The notes beneath the pieces were generated by a model, which saw nothing but the letters and a program-made list of their open reading frames with translations, did not search any database and was not told the origin of the DNA. Shown here piece by piece: positions 42,305 to 50,599 of a stretch of 64,000 nucleotides of DNA. The stretch is from Streptomyces sp. CT34 (GTDB lineage Bacteria; Actinomycetota; Actinomycetes; Streptomycetales; Streptomycetaceae): the NCBI RefSeq assembly GCF_000805335.1, contig NZ_KN708638.1, positions 5,747,359 to 5,811,358 of the forward strand, in the 5' to 3' direction. Both the position numbers and the translations under genes were made by a program. Numbering within the stretch: position 1 is the stretch's first letter; every line of letters starts with the position of its first letter.

Positions 42305-43231
42305 ATGACGCAGCAGGACACAGCCGTTCAGGACCCGCGGGCGATCGCCGCGCGGCTCGGCCGGGTCGGCGTCTGGCACGGCGGGCTGGGCCGGGCGTCG
42401 GCCGCGGCCGGGCGCGAGTTCGCGGCCGAGGTCGAGCGGCTGGGATACGGGGCGCTGTGGTTCGGTGAGGCGCAGGCCACCAAGGAGGCGTTCAGCCACG
42501 CCGGGCTGCTGCTGGCCGCCACCGAGCGGCTGACCGTCGCCACCGGTATCGCCAACATCTGGGTCCGCGACGCGACGGCGATGAACGCCGGGGCGCACAC
42601 CCTCGCCGAGGCGTACGACGGCCGGTTCCTGCTGGGCCTGGGCGCCAGCCACGCGCCGCAGGTCGAGGGGCGCGGCCACACCTACGCCAAGCCGCTCGCC
42701 GCGATGCGTGCCTATCTGGACGCGATGGACGCGGCCCCGTACGACGCCCCCGCGAGCCCGCCGCCGGCCCGCGTCCTGGCGGCGTTGGGCCCCAAGATGC
42801 TGGAGCTGGCCGCGGAGCGGGCGGCCGGCGCGCACCCGTATTTCGTCACGCCCGAGCACACCGCCCGCGCCCGCAAGGCCCTGGGCGAGGGTCCGCTGCT
42901 CGCCCCTGAGCAGGCCGTGCTGCTGGAGACCGACCCGGCGACCGCCCGCGCCCGGGCGCGGGCACACCACCTCGGCTTCTACCTCGCGCTGCCCAACTAC
43001 GTGAACAGCCTGCGCCGGCTGGGCTTCGAGGACGCCGACTTCCAGGACGGCGGCAGCGACCGGCTGGTCGACGCCATCGTGGCCTGGGGCGACGTGGACG
43101 CGATCCGCGAGCGGATCCGGGCGCACCACGACGCGGGCGCCGACCATGTGGCGATCCAGCCGGTCGTCCCCGGACCGGGCCTGGGCCTCGACCAACTGCG
43201 CGAGCTGGCACCCGCGTTGACCGGGCGCTGA
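42305..43231 (+). CDS. LLM-class F420-dependent oxidoreductase
   Basis: 308 residues from the ATG at 42305. Luciferase-like monooxygenase barrel: LGRVGVWHGGLGRASAA, GYGALWFGEA, LLLAATERLTVATGIANIWVRDATAMNAGAHTLAEAYDGRFLLGLGASH, ending in HHDAGADHVAIQPVVPG. These match the TIGR03620-like group of F420-linked enzymes common in actinobacteria. Cofactor F420 is inferred from the family. It is monocistronic between the gatB terminator and the MMPL leader region. Substrate unknown. Confidence 0.88.
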   Translation: MTQQDTAVQDPRAIAARLGRVGVWHGGLGRASAAAGREFAAEVERLGYGALWFGEAQATKEAFSHAGLLLAATERLTVATGIANIWVRDATAMNAGAHTLAEAYDGRFLLGLGASHAPQVEGRGHTYAKPLAAMRAYLDAMDAAPYDAPASPPPARVLAALGPKMLELAAERAAGAHPYFVTPEHTARARKALGEGPLLAPEQAVLLETDPATARARARAHHLGFYLALPNYVNSLRRLGFEDADFQDGGSDRLVDAIVAWGDVDAIRERIRAHHDAGADHVAIQPVVPGPGLGLDQLRELAPALTGR

Positions 43232-43343
43232 GCGTCGGCGGGGGCCCCGGAACGGGCGCGCGGGCCGCGGGGCCCGGTACGGTCGGAGCCCCCGCCGCCC
43301 TCAAGACCACCCCTCGGTTCGACGACGGGCGGGGGAGATCCCG

Positions 43344-43396
43344 CTCACGGCGGTGAACCCCTCACGGCGGTGAACCCGCTCACGGTGGTGAATTCC
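43344..43396. repeat. Three 17/18-bp direct repeats with inner dyads
   Basis: CTCACGGCGGTGAACCC starts at 43344 and 43361, and a variant CTCACGGTGGTGAATTCC at 43379. Each holds TCAC-N4-GTGA. They lie 355-410 bp before the MMPL gene. The remaining 519-bp spacer carries a second dyad at 43561 and no gene I can support. Confidence 0.75.
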
Positions 43397-43560
43397 GGCG
43401 CCCGGGACCGGACCTGTGCCCAGGCCCCAGAGCTGCCGCGGGCTGCAGACGGGGCGCCCGGGGACGGCCGGGAGCCGGGCAGCGGGCGGTAATCGCGTGG
43501 TAAGCGATATTTGCCGGGAATAACAGCCCCATAAGTGGGCCGGGTTGCCTATTCCCCGTT

Positions 43561-43582
43561 CTTTGTGGGGAAGTCCACAAAG
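43561..43582. promoter_or_regulatory. 8-bp dyad upstream of MMPL transporter
   Basis: CTTTGTGG-GGAAGT-CCACAAAG, exact, in an AT-richer patch that follows GATATTTGCCGGGAATAACAG. Likely operator or leader hairpin of the transporter gene about 170 bp downstream. Confidence 0.55.
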
Positions 43583-43750
43583 CGGTCAAAGGATCTTTTC
43601 GAGCTGGCACCCTGCACCGAGAGCCCGGCCCGCCGCTCGTTCTCCGGAACGCGACGGGCCGCCCCCGCGCCTGCTCCGCGCATCCTGTCCGTCCGCGTTC
43701 GGCACCACCCGCTCCCGGGAGATATCGGCGCACAATCCGGGAAGCAGCCC

Positions 43751-45949
43751 GTGACCGCTCTCGCTCGGTGGTGCCTCCGGCGCCGCGTCGTGGTGATCGT
43801 CCTCTGGCTCGCCGCCTTCGCGGGGGTCGCCGTCGCCGCCGGGCTGACCGGAGCCGCGTACTCCACCGACTACGAGGTCCCCGGCACCGAATCCGGCCAG
43901 GCCGGCGCGCTGATGGCGAAGGCGTTCCCGGGGCGGTCCGGGGACGGCGACAGCATCGTCTGGCACACCGCGTCCGGCACGGTGCGCTCGGCCGCCGTCG
44001 AGAAGAAGATGGCGCACACGCTCGCCGAGGTCTCCCGGCTGCCCGGCGTCGCCGAGGTCCAGGGACCCTACGGGCCGCGGGGCGCCGGGCAGATCAGCCG
44101 CGACGGACGCACCGCCTACGCCTCCGTCCTCTTCAAGAGCTCCACCGACGACCTGCCCGCCGGCCAGGTCCGCGCGGTCGTGAACACCGCGAAGGCCGCG
44201 TCCGGCCACGGCCTCCAGGTGGAGCTGGGCGGTGCCGGGATCTCGCTCACCCAGGCGCCGCGCGCCCAGCTGCCGGAAGTCATCGGGCTGTGCGCGGCGG
44301 CCGTGGTCCTCTTCCTCGCCTTCGGGTCGCTGGCCGCGACCCTGCTGCCGATCGTCACCGCGCTGGCCGCCGTAGGCACCGCCTCCGCCGGGATCAGCCT
44401 GCTCAGCCACGCCATGACGGTCGCCGACTTCGCCCCGATGCTGGGCATGCTGATCGGCCTCGGCGTGGGCATCGACTACGCGCTCTTCATCGTCACCCGG
44501 CACCGCAGAGGGCTGCGCGCCGGCCTGTCCGTCCAGGAGGCCGCCGAACGCGCCGTGACGGTGTCCGGGCGCGCCGTCGTCTTCGCCGGGGCCACCGTCT
44601 GCATCGCGCTGCTCGGCATGCTCACCCTGCGGCTGGGCTTCCTCAACGGCGTCGCGCTCGCCGCCTCGCTCACCGTCGTCCTGACCGTCGCCGCCTCCGT
44701 CACCCTGCTGCCCGCGCTGCTCGGCCTGATCGGCACCCGGGCCCTGGGCCGCCGCGAACGCCGCCGGCTGGCCGCCCGCGGCCCGCGGCCCGAGCGCCGC
44801 GCCGGGATGGCCGCCCGCTGGGCCGGCTTCGTCGAACGGCACCCCAAACTGCTCGGCGCCACCGCCGCCGTCGTCATGCTCACCCTCGCGCTGCCCACCC
44901 TCGGCCTGCACCTCGGCACCTCCGACCAGGGCAACGACCCGGCGACGTCCACCACCCGCAAGGCGTACGACCTGCTGGCGGACGGCTTCGGGCCCGGGTT
45001 CAACGGGCCGCTGACGGTGGTCGGTTCGCTCGACGGGGCCGAGGACCGGCTCGCCTTCGGCAAGCTGCCGCAGGAGCTGCGGCACACCCCCGGCGTCGCC
45101 CACGTCAGCGGCCCGGAGTTCGACGGCGGCCACGCCACCGGCGTGATCACGGTCGTGCCGACCAGCTCACCCCAGTCCCAGCAGACCTCCGACCTGGTGC
45201 AGCGGCTGCGCGGCGGCATCCTGCCGGCCGCCGAGGACGGCACCACGATGCGGGTGCACGTCGGCGGGGTGACCGCCGGCCACGACGACTTCGCCGCCGT
45301 CATCATCGGCAAACTGCCGCTCTTCATGGGCGCCGTCATCGGCCTCGGCTCCCTCCTGCTGCTGCTCGCCTTCCGCAGCATCGGCATCCCCCTCAAGGCC
45401 GCGCTGATGAACCTCGCGGCGGTCGCCGCGTCCTTCGGGATCGTCGTCGCGATCTTCCAGTGGGGATGGGGGAGCGAGGCGCTGGGGCTGGGCAGCGCGG
45501 GCCCGATCGAGCCGTTCCTGCCGGTGATCATGGTCTCCGTGCTCTTCGGGCTCTCCATGGACTACCAGGTCTTCCTGGTCAGCCGGATGTACGAGGAGTG
45601 GCAGCTGACCGGCGACAACCGCCGGGCCGTACGGGTCGGGCTCGCCGAGACCAGCCGGGTGATCAACTCGGCGGCGGTCATCATGATCGCGGTGTTCGCC
45701 GCCTTCATCCTCAGCGGCGACCGCATCATCGCGATGTTCGGCATCGGCCTGGCCGCCGCCGTCGCCCTGGACGCCTTCGTCCTCCGTACGCTGCTGGTAC
45801 CGGCCCTGATGCACCTGCTCGGCGGCGCCAACTGGTGGCTGCCGGCCTGGCTGGAGCGCCGGCTGCCGCGGCTGAGCATCGAGCCGCCGCCGCAGCAGCG
45901 GCCCGGGCCGCGGGACGGGGCGGACGCGCCCGCGCTGGTGGAGGTCTGA
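43751..45949 (+). CDS. MMPL/RND-superfamily membrane transporter
   Basis: 732 residues from the GTG at 43751 (VTALARWCLRRRVVVIVLWLAAFAG). Two repeats, each a single helix, a large external loop and five to six helices. MMPL landmarks are GSLAATLLPIVTALAAVGTASAGISLL, GLGVGIDYALFIVTRHR and, in the second half, MVSVLFGLSMDYQVFLVSRMYEEW. The Asp-Tyr pairs there are the proton-relay residues of MMPL proteins. Such pumps export lipids, glycolipids or drugs. No lipid-synthesis genes adjoin it. Dyads and repeats upstream suggest tight regulation. Confidence 0.93.
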   Translation: MTALARWCLRRRVVVIVLWLAAFAGVAVAAGLTGAAYSTDYEVPGTESGQAGALMAKAFPGRSGDGDSIVWHTASGTVRSAAVEKKMAHTLAEVSRLPGVAEVQGPYGPRGAGQISRDGRTAYASVLFKSSTDDLPAGQVRAVVNTAKAASGHGLQVELGGAGISLTQAPRAQLPEVIGLCAAAVVLFLAFGSLAATLLPIVTALAAVGTASAGISLLSHAMTVADFAPMLGMLIGLGVGIDYALFIVTRHRRGLRAGLSVQEAAERAVTVSGRAVVFAGATVCIALLGMLTLRLGFLNGVALAASLTVVLTVAASVTLLPALLGLIGTRALGRRERRRLAARGPRPERRAGMAARWAGFVERHPKLLGATAAVVMLTLALPTLGLHLGTSDQGNDPATSTTRKAYDLLADGFGPGFNGPLTVVGSLDGAEDRLAFGKLPQELRHTPGVAHVSGPEFDGGHATGVITVVPTSSPQSQQTSDLVQRLRGGILPAAEDGTTMRVHVGGVTAGHDDFAAVIIGKLPLFMGAVIGLGSLLLLLAFRSIGIPLKAALMNLAAVAASFGIVVAIFQWGWGSEALGLGSAGPIEPFLPVIMVSVLFGLSMDYQVFLVSRMYEEWQLTGDNRRAVRVGLAETSRVINSAAVIMIAVFAAFILSGDRIIAMFGIGLAAAVALDAFVLRTLLVPALMHLLGGANWWLPAWLERRLPRLSIEPPPQQRPGPRDGADAPALVEV

Positions 45950-45974
45950 GCGCCGCTCCGCAGGGCTTTCGGCT

Positions 45975-46010
45975 GACTCTCATACGACTCTCAGACAGGG
46001 CCCCTACGGT
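45975..46010 (+). promoter_or_regulatory. Direct-repeat activator site and leaderless promoter
   Basis: GACTCTCA (45975-45982), TAC, GACTCTCA (45986-45993): exact 8-bp repeats with 11-bp period, as bound by OmpR/PhoB-type regulators. They cover the expected -35. TACGGT (46005-46010) is the -10, 7 nt before the ATG. Confidence 0.6.
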
Positions 46011-46017
46011 CGCGCCC

Positions 46018-46689
46018 ATGGGAACGACGACCGACAAGCGAACCGACGACGAGACGACCGTGGCCGGCACGGCGGGGACGGCCGAGGAGACAGGGAAGGC
46101 GGAGGAGGCCGGGAAGGCCCGGCAGACCGGGACGGCCGGCACGACAGGGAAGGCCGCGGAGGCGGGGAAGGGCACGGAGCCGGAATCCGAGGAAGGCGCC
46201 GACGGCGCCGACGGGGCTGCGGACAGCGCCCACGACGTCCACGACAGGGGTCATGACATCGGCGACGACGGCGAGGACGAGCCGGCGTCCGGACCGGCCG
46301 CCACCGGAGTGGCCGCCGGCGCCGGCGCCGTGGTCGCGGCCGGACTGGGCCTGGCCTCCCTCACCGGTACCTACCTCGGGACGCTGCTGGCCGAACGGCA
46401 GACGCTGCTGGGCCAGATCAAGCTCCAGACCGGCAAGGCCACCGACCAGATCGCCACCGTCTACGGCGCGCCCTGGCACACCACCGCCCTGGTCAACGGG
46501 GTGTTCGCGGTGCTCGCCATGCTCGTCGCCGCGGTGGTGCTGACCGGGCGGCGGAGCACCTGGGTGCGGGCCGTCGCCTGGGGCGCGCTGGCGCTGGGCG
46601 TGCTGGGGCTCCTGGTCTCCGCCGGGATGTACCTCGACCTGTTCGCGAGCATGCCCAGCATCCCTAAGGGGCCCGGCGGCGGTGCCTAA
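46018..46689 (+). CDS. Membrane protein with repetitive charged N-terminus
   Basis: 223 residues, ATG at 46018. The first 95 residues are low complexity: Thr, Gly, Ala, Glu and Lys in near-repeats (TGKAEEAGKA, TGTAGTTGKAAEAGK), then acidic (ESEEGADGADGA, DIGDDGEDE). The remainder has three hydrophobic helices at about 102-122, 160-180 and 186-208. The part between (AERQTLLGQIKLQTGKATDQIATVYGAPWHTTA) is amphipathic. No family recognised. It probably starts leaderless under an OmpR-type site. The acidic head inside the cell and small membrane core suggest an envelope-associated role; that is only a guess. Confidence 0.75.
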   Translation: MGTTTDKRTDDETTVAGTAGTAEETGKAEEAGKARQTGTAGTTGKAAEAGKGTEPESEEGADGADGAADSAHDVHDRGHDIGDDGEDEPASGPAATGVAAGAGAVVAAGLGLASLTGTYLGTLLAERQTLLGQIKLQTGKATDQIATVYGAPWHTTALVNGVFAVLAMLVAAVVLTGRRSTWVRAVAWGALALGVLGLLVSAGMYLDLFASMPSIPKGPGGGA

Positions 46690-46879
46690 GCCCTCCGGGG
46701 GCGGCGGCGCCGCCCCCTAAGCCCCCTCCGCGACCCGGACCCGGTTTCTGAGCACCGCCGGGCCGCGGAGATCGGGAACTCTCCCGATGTGGCGGACCCC
46801 CCTCGGCGACGAGAGTTGAGCACAGCGGCGCCCCGGCAGACGGCCGGGGCGCCGGCCCACCACCGTCGAGGGAGACATC

Positions 46880-47059
46880 ATGTACGCGTCCGAACTGGAG
46901 ATCCGGGTCCGCTACGAGGAACTGCGCCGCGAGGCCGACCGGCGGCGCCTGGTCCGCGAGGCCGCCGAAGTGGCGCGCGCCGCCGCCTCCTCCAGCGGCG
47001 GCGAACCGGAAAGGCAGGTGAGCGTCCGGCGTCGGCGGGTACGGCGCGCCGGCGCCTGA
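46880..47059 (+). CDS. Small basic helical protein
   Basis: 59 residues, ATG at 46880 preceded by GAGGGAG. MYASELEIRVRYEELRREADRRRLVREAAEVARAA is a long charged helix, followed by SSSGGEPERQ and an arginine-rich end RRRRVRRAGA. Third codon positions are almost all G or C, supporting a real gene. Small helical proteins of this type are common in Streptomyces and are not characterised. Its Arg-rich tail could bind nucleic acid. It stands alone between the membrane protein and the large regulator. Confidence 0.7.
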   Translation: MYASELEIRVRYEELRREADRRRLVREAAEVARAAASSSGGEPERQVSVRRRRVRRAGA

Positions 47060-47152
47060 CCGCGGCGGACGGCCGGTGTGCCCCAAGGGCTGTCCGGTGG
47101 GCCAGGGTCGGAAAGCCCCTGGCCCACTGCCGCATTGTCAGACCCCTGTGCG

Positions 47153-50100
47153 ATGCTCGGCAGCGTGGAGAACAGAGCCATCAGTCCCGTGTTCGTCGGC
47201 CGCGCGGCCGAACTCACCGCGCTGCGCGACGCGCTGGCGCGGGCCACCGGGTCCGGCGAGCCCCAGGCCCTGCTGATCGGCGGCGAGGCCGGGGTCGGCA
47301 AGACCCGGCTCATCGAGGAGTTCGGCGAGACGGCCCGCGCGCAGGGCGCGCTGGTCGCGCTCGGCGGCTGCATCGAGATCGGCTCCGAGGGCCTGCCGTT
47401 CGCCCCGTTCTCCTCGATCCTGCACACCCTCAACGCGCATCTGCGTACGGAGCTCGCCGCCGCCGTCGCCGGCCAGGAGGGCGAACTGGCCCGCATCCTG
47501 CCGGAGTTGGGGGAGGCCGCCGGCGAGACCCGTGACGAGGAGATCGGCCGGGCCCGCCTCTTCGAGCTGACCGCCCGGCTCCTGGAGCGGCTGGCCGCCC
47601 ACCGCACCCTGGTCATCGTCATCGAGGACCTCCACTGGGCCGACCGCTCTACCCGCGAGCTGCTGGCCTACCTCCTGCGCGCCCTGCACGACGCCGACGT
47701 CCTGCTGGTCGCGACGTACCGCTCCGACGACATCCACCGCCGCCATCCGCTGCGCCCCTTCCTCGCCGAGATCGATCGGATGCGGACCGTCCGCCGCGTC
47801 GAACTGGCCCGCTTCACCCGCGACGAGGTCCGCTCCCAGATCGCCGGGATCCAGGGCAGCGAGCCCGAAGAGGACACCGTCGACCGGGTGTTCAAGCGCT
47901 CCGAGGGCAATGCGTTCTTCGTCGAGGAGCTGGCCCGCGGCCTCGCCGAGGGCTGCCGGTACGGCCTCAGCGATCCGCTGCGCGATCTGCTGCTGGTGCG
48001 GGTCGAGGCGCTGCCCGAGGACGCCCAGCGGGTGGTGCGGATCGCCGCCGAGGGCGGCTCCACGGTCGAGCACGAACTCCTCGCCGCCGTCTGCCGGATG
48101 CCCGAGGACGACCTCATCGAGGCGCTGCGCGCGGCCGTCGGCAGCAACACCCTCGTCCCCACCCAGGACGGCACGGGCTACCGCTTCCGGCACGCGCTGG
48201 TCCGCGAGGCCGTCGTCGACGACCTGCTGCCCGGCGAGCGCACACGGCTGAACCGCCGGTACGCCGAGGCCCTGGAGGCCGACCGCTCGCTGGTCCGCTC
48301 CGACGTCTGCGCCACCCGCCTGGCCAGTTACTGGTACAAGGCCCATGACGCCGCCAAGGCGCTGCCCGCGGTGCTCGCCGCCTCCGTCCAGGCCCGCCGC
48401 CGCCATGCCTACGCCGAGCAACTGCGGCTGCTGGACCGCGCCCTGGAGCTGTGGGACGACGCGCCCCCGGAGGTCCGCCAGGGCGTCCGCCCGATCGACT
48501 ACGCCGAGGCGTACCCGGCCTGCGGCTGCGACGACGACGCGCTGCGCTTCCTCGACCTGCTCGCCGAGATCGCGGTGGCCGCCCGGCTGTCCGGCGACAG
48601 CGAGCGGGCCTTCACCATCACCAAGCGCGCCCTGCGCACGCTGCGCAGCGAGGACGACCTTGCCGCGAGCGCGCACCACGGTGCGGGCAAGGGGGACCCC
48701 CACCGCACCGCCTGGTTCCTGCTCCAGCGCTCCCGGCTCTGCCAGGGCACCGGCCGCGGCAACGGCTGGGACGACCTGGGCAAGGCCCAGGAGCTGATGC
48801 GCGGTCTGCCGCCGTCCTCCGTGCACGCCGCCGTGCTGGCCGCCGTCGCCAGCTGGCAGATGCTCCACGAGCCGGGCCCCGGCACCTTCACCACCGCCGA
48901 ACGGGCCGTGGAGCTCGCCCGGTTGGTGGGCGACGAAGAGGCGGAGCTGAACTCCCGGGTGACACTGGCCGGGCTGCGGATCGACGCCGGGGAGATCGAG
49001 GAGGGCCTGTCCGACTTCCGTACGGTCCTCGGCCGCGCCGTGGACCGCGGCTGTTTCGCCGTCATCGGCCGCGGCCACATCAACCTCGCGGGCATCCTCG
49101 AAGGCGTCGGCCGGTCCCGCGAAGCCGTCGAGGTCACCGAGCAGGGCGTCGAACTGACCACCCGCTACGGCCTCAAGGACACCACCAGCTGGGTGCTGAG
49201 CAATCGCGCCGAGTCGCTCCAGTCGCTGGGCAGCTGGGCGGCGGCGGGCCGGGCCGCCGCCGACGCCCACCGCTACGCGCAGAACCGCCGCGCCACCGCC
49301 CTGGCCGCCAGCCGACTCACCGGCCTCGCCCTGGACGGGGGCGACCTCGCCGCCGCCGAGCGCGAACTGGCCGTCGCCCAGGAGCACTACGGCACCCACG
49401 ACCCCCAGCCGCAGCACGCCCTGCCCATGGCGCGGCACGCGCTGCGGCTCGCCGCCCGCCAGGGCCGCATCGACGACGCGCGCGCCATCCTCGAACGGTC
49501 GGCCCTGGACGCCGGCTTCGCGCCCGGCCTCCAGCGCTACGCCTGGCCGCTCCTGTGGTCGGCGACCGCCGCCGAGTCCGATGTCCGCGGTCTGCCGTCC
49601 GCCGAGCCCGGCCGGGTCCGGATCCTCGCCCGGATCCGCGACGCCGCCAAGCGGCTGCCCCGGATCGCCCCGGTCTGGGACGCGTTCGGCCTGGCGGTCG
49701 AGGCCGAACTCCTGCGTGCCGAGGGCCGCGAGGCCCCCGACGCCTGGGCCGCGACGGTCGCCGCCTTCGAACGGCTGGAGCGCCCGCACGAACTCGCCTG
49801 GGCCTGCTACCGCTGGGCCGAATCGCTGCTGCACGGCGGCGAGCGGGCCACCGCCGGCCTCGACGGCCGCACCCCGCGCGAGGCCGCCGTGCTGCTGCTC
49901 GGCCAGGCGCACGCCGCCGCCGCGGCGATGGGTGCCCGCCCGCTCGCCGACGAGCTCGAACTCCTCGCCCAGCGCGCCCGGATACCCGTCCATGGCCTGG
50001 CGGCCCCCGCCGCGGCCGAGACATCCCGCGCCGCCGGGGACCGGACCGCGGACGCGCCGGCCGGCACCGCCCCCGCGGAATCCCTCGGTCTGACCCCGCG

Positions 50101-50296
50101 CGAGCGCGACGTGCTCCGCCTGGTCGCCGATGGCCGCAGCAACCGCCAGATAGCCGACGCCCTGTTCATCTCGCCGAAGACCGCCAGCGTGCATGTCTCC
50201 AACATCCTCGCCAAGCTGGGCGTCGCCGGCCGCGGCGAGGCGGGCGCGGTGGCCCACCGCCTGCGGCTGTTCGGCGAGCCGACCGCGAGCAGATAG
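47153..50296 (+). CDS. Large ATP-binding LuxR-family regulator (LAL type)
   Basis: 1047 residues from the ATG at 47153; a GTG at 47165 is an alternative, and neither has a ribosome site. ISPVFVGRAAELTALRDALA begins the AAA module; Walker A is GGEAGVGKTRL, Walker B LVIVIEDLHWAD. An ATPase lid and a long helical-repeat region (TPR-like, about 450-930) follow. A LuxR HTH (about 975-1035) reads LGLTPRERDVLRLVADGRSNRQIADALFISPKTASVHVSNILAKLGV. LAL regulators usually activate gene clusters in response to nucleotides or other ligands. No secondary-metabolite cluster lies next to it, so targets are elsewhere. Confidence 0.93.
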   Translation: MLGSVENRAISPVFVGRAAELTALRDALARATGSGEPQALLIGGEAGVGKTRLIEEFGETARAQGALVALGGCIEIGSEGLPFAPFSSILHTLNAHLRTELAAAVAGQEGELARILPELGEAAGETRDEEIGRARLFELTARLLERLAAHRTLVIVIEDLHWADRSTRELLAYLLRALHDADVLLVATYRSDDIHRRHPLRPFLAEIDRMRTVRRVELARFTRDEVRSQIAGIQGSEPEEDTVDRVFKRSEGNAFFVEELARGLAEGCRYGLSDPLRDLLLVRVEALPEDAQRVVRIAAEGGSTVEHELLAAVCRMPEDDLIEALRAAVGSNTLVPTQDGTGYRFRHALVREAVVDDLLPGERTRLNRRYAEALEADRSLVRSDVCATRLASYWYKAHDAAKALPAVLAASVQARRRHAYAEQLRLLDRALELWDDAPPEVRQGVRPIDYAEAYPACGCDDDALRFLDLLAEIAVAARLSGDSERAFTITKRALRTLRSEDDLAASAHHGAGKGDPHRTAWFLLQRSRLCQGTGRGNGWDDLGKAQELMRGLPPSSVHAAVLAAVASWQMLHEPGPGTFTTAERAVELARLVGDEEAELNSRVTLAGLRIDAGEIEEGLSDFRTVLGRAVDRGCFAVIGRGHINLAGILEGVGRSREAVEVTEQGVELTTRYGLKDTTSWVLSNRAESLQSLGSWAAAGRAAADAHRYAQNRRATALAASRLTGLALDGGDLAAAERELAVAQEHYGTHDPQPQHALPMARHALRLAARQGRIDDARAILERSALDAGFAPGLQRYAWPLLWSATAAESDVRGLPSAEPGRVRILARIRDAAKRLPRIAPVWDAFGLAVEAELLRAEGREAPDAWAATVAAFERLERPHELAWACYRWAESLLHGGERATAGLDGRTPREAAVLLLGQAHAAAAAMGARPLADELELLAQRARIPVHGLAAPAAAETSRAAGDRTADAPAGTAPAESLGLTPRERDVLRLVADGRSNRQIADALFISPKTASVHVSNILAKLGVAGRGEAGAVAHRLRLFGEPTASR

Positions 50297-50309
50297 CCAC
50301 CGGAGCGGC

Positions 50310-50507
50310 TCAGTCCGCCCCGGTACCGCCCCCGGCCGCCCGGACGTCCCGCCCGGCCCGGATGACCACGACCCCCGACGCGAGATCTATCGGCCCGTGC
50401 CCGGGATCCCCGTCGCCCACGTCGTCCACCACCAGCGACAGCTTCTGCCGCTCCTCTTCGGTGTGCTTGCGGCCGGGCGCGAACAGCTCTTCCACCACGT
50501 TGAACAC
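50310..50507 (-). CDS. Small conserved protein (DUF6191-like)
   Basis: 65 residues. MFNVVEELFAPGRKHTEEERQKLSLVVDDVGDGDPGHGPIDLASGVVVIR matches, from recall, a small Streptomyces family (DUF6191) with the ELF.PGRKHT.EE start. No membrane helix or catalytic motif. It is transcribed in the same direction as, and downstream of, the sugar-dehydrogenase-like gene, but seems to have its own promoter in the 92-bp gap. Function unknown. Confidence 0.8.
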   Translation of the reverse strand: MFNVVEELFAPGRKHTEEERQKLSLVVDDVGDGDPGHGPIDLASGVVVIRAGRDVRAAGGGTGAD

Positions 50508-50557
50508 GAAGCCCCCTTCCGGAGCGACCCGTCCCCCCAGGGTCTGTCCCTGGCCCG

Positions 50558-50589
50558 AGTGTAAGCAGGTCCCACGCGACAGGTCCCAC
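50558..50589 (-). promoter_or_regulatory. Promoter and direct repeat of the small conserved gene
   Basis: On the minus strand TACACT is a good -10. CAGGTCCCAC occurs twice (50566-50575, 50580-50589; period 14) just upstream, covering the -35. Confidence 0.5.
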
Positions 50590-50599
50590 GAAAAGGGGT

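Noticed and set aside
47138..50257. A 1039-residue minus-strand frame
   Set aside because: Shadow of the LuxR-family ATPase gene, whose motifs fix the coding strand.
42305..50296. Secondary-metabolite cluster around the MMPL pump and LuxR regulator
   Set aside because: No synthase, synthetase or tailoring set is present; the genes are separated by own promoters and terminators.
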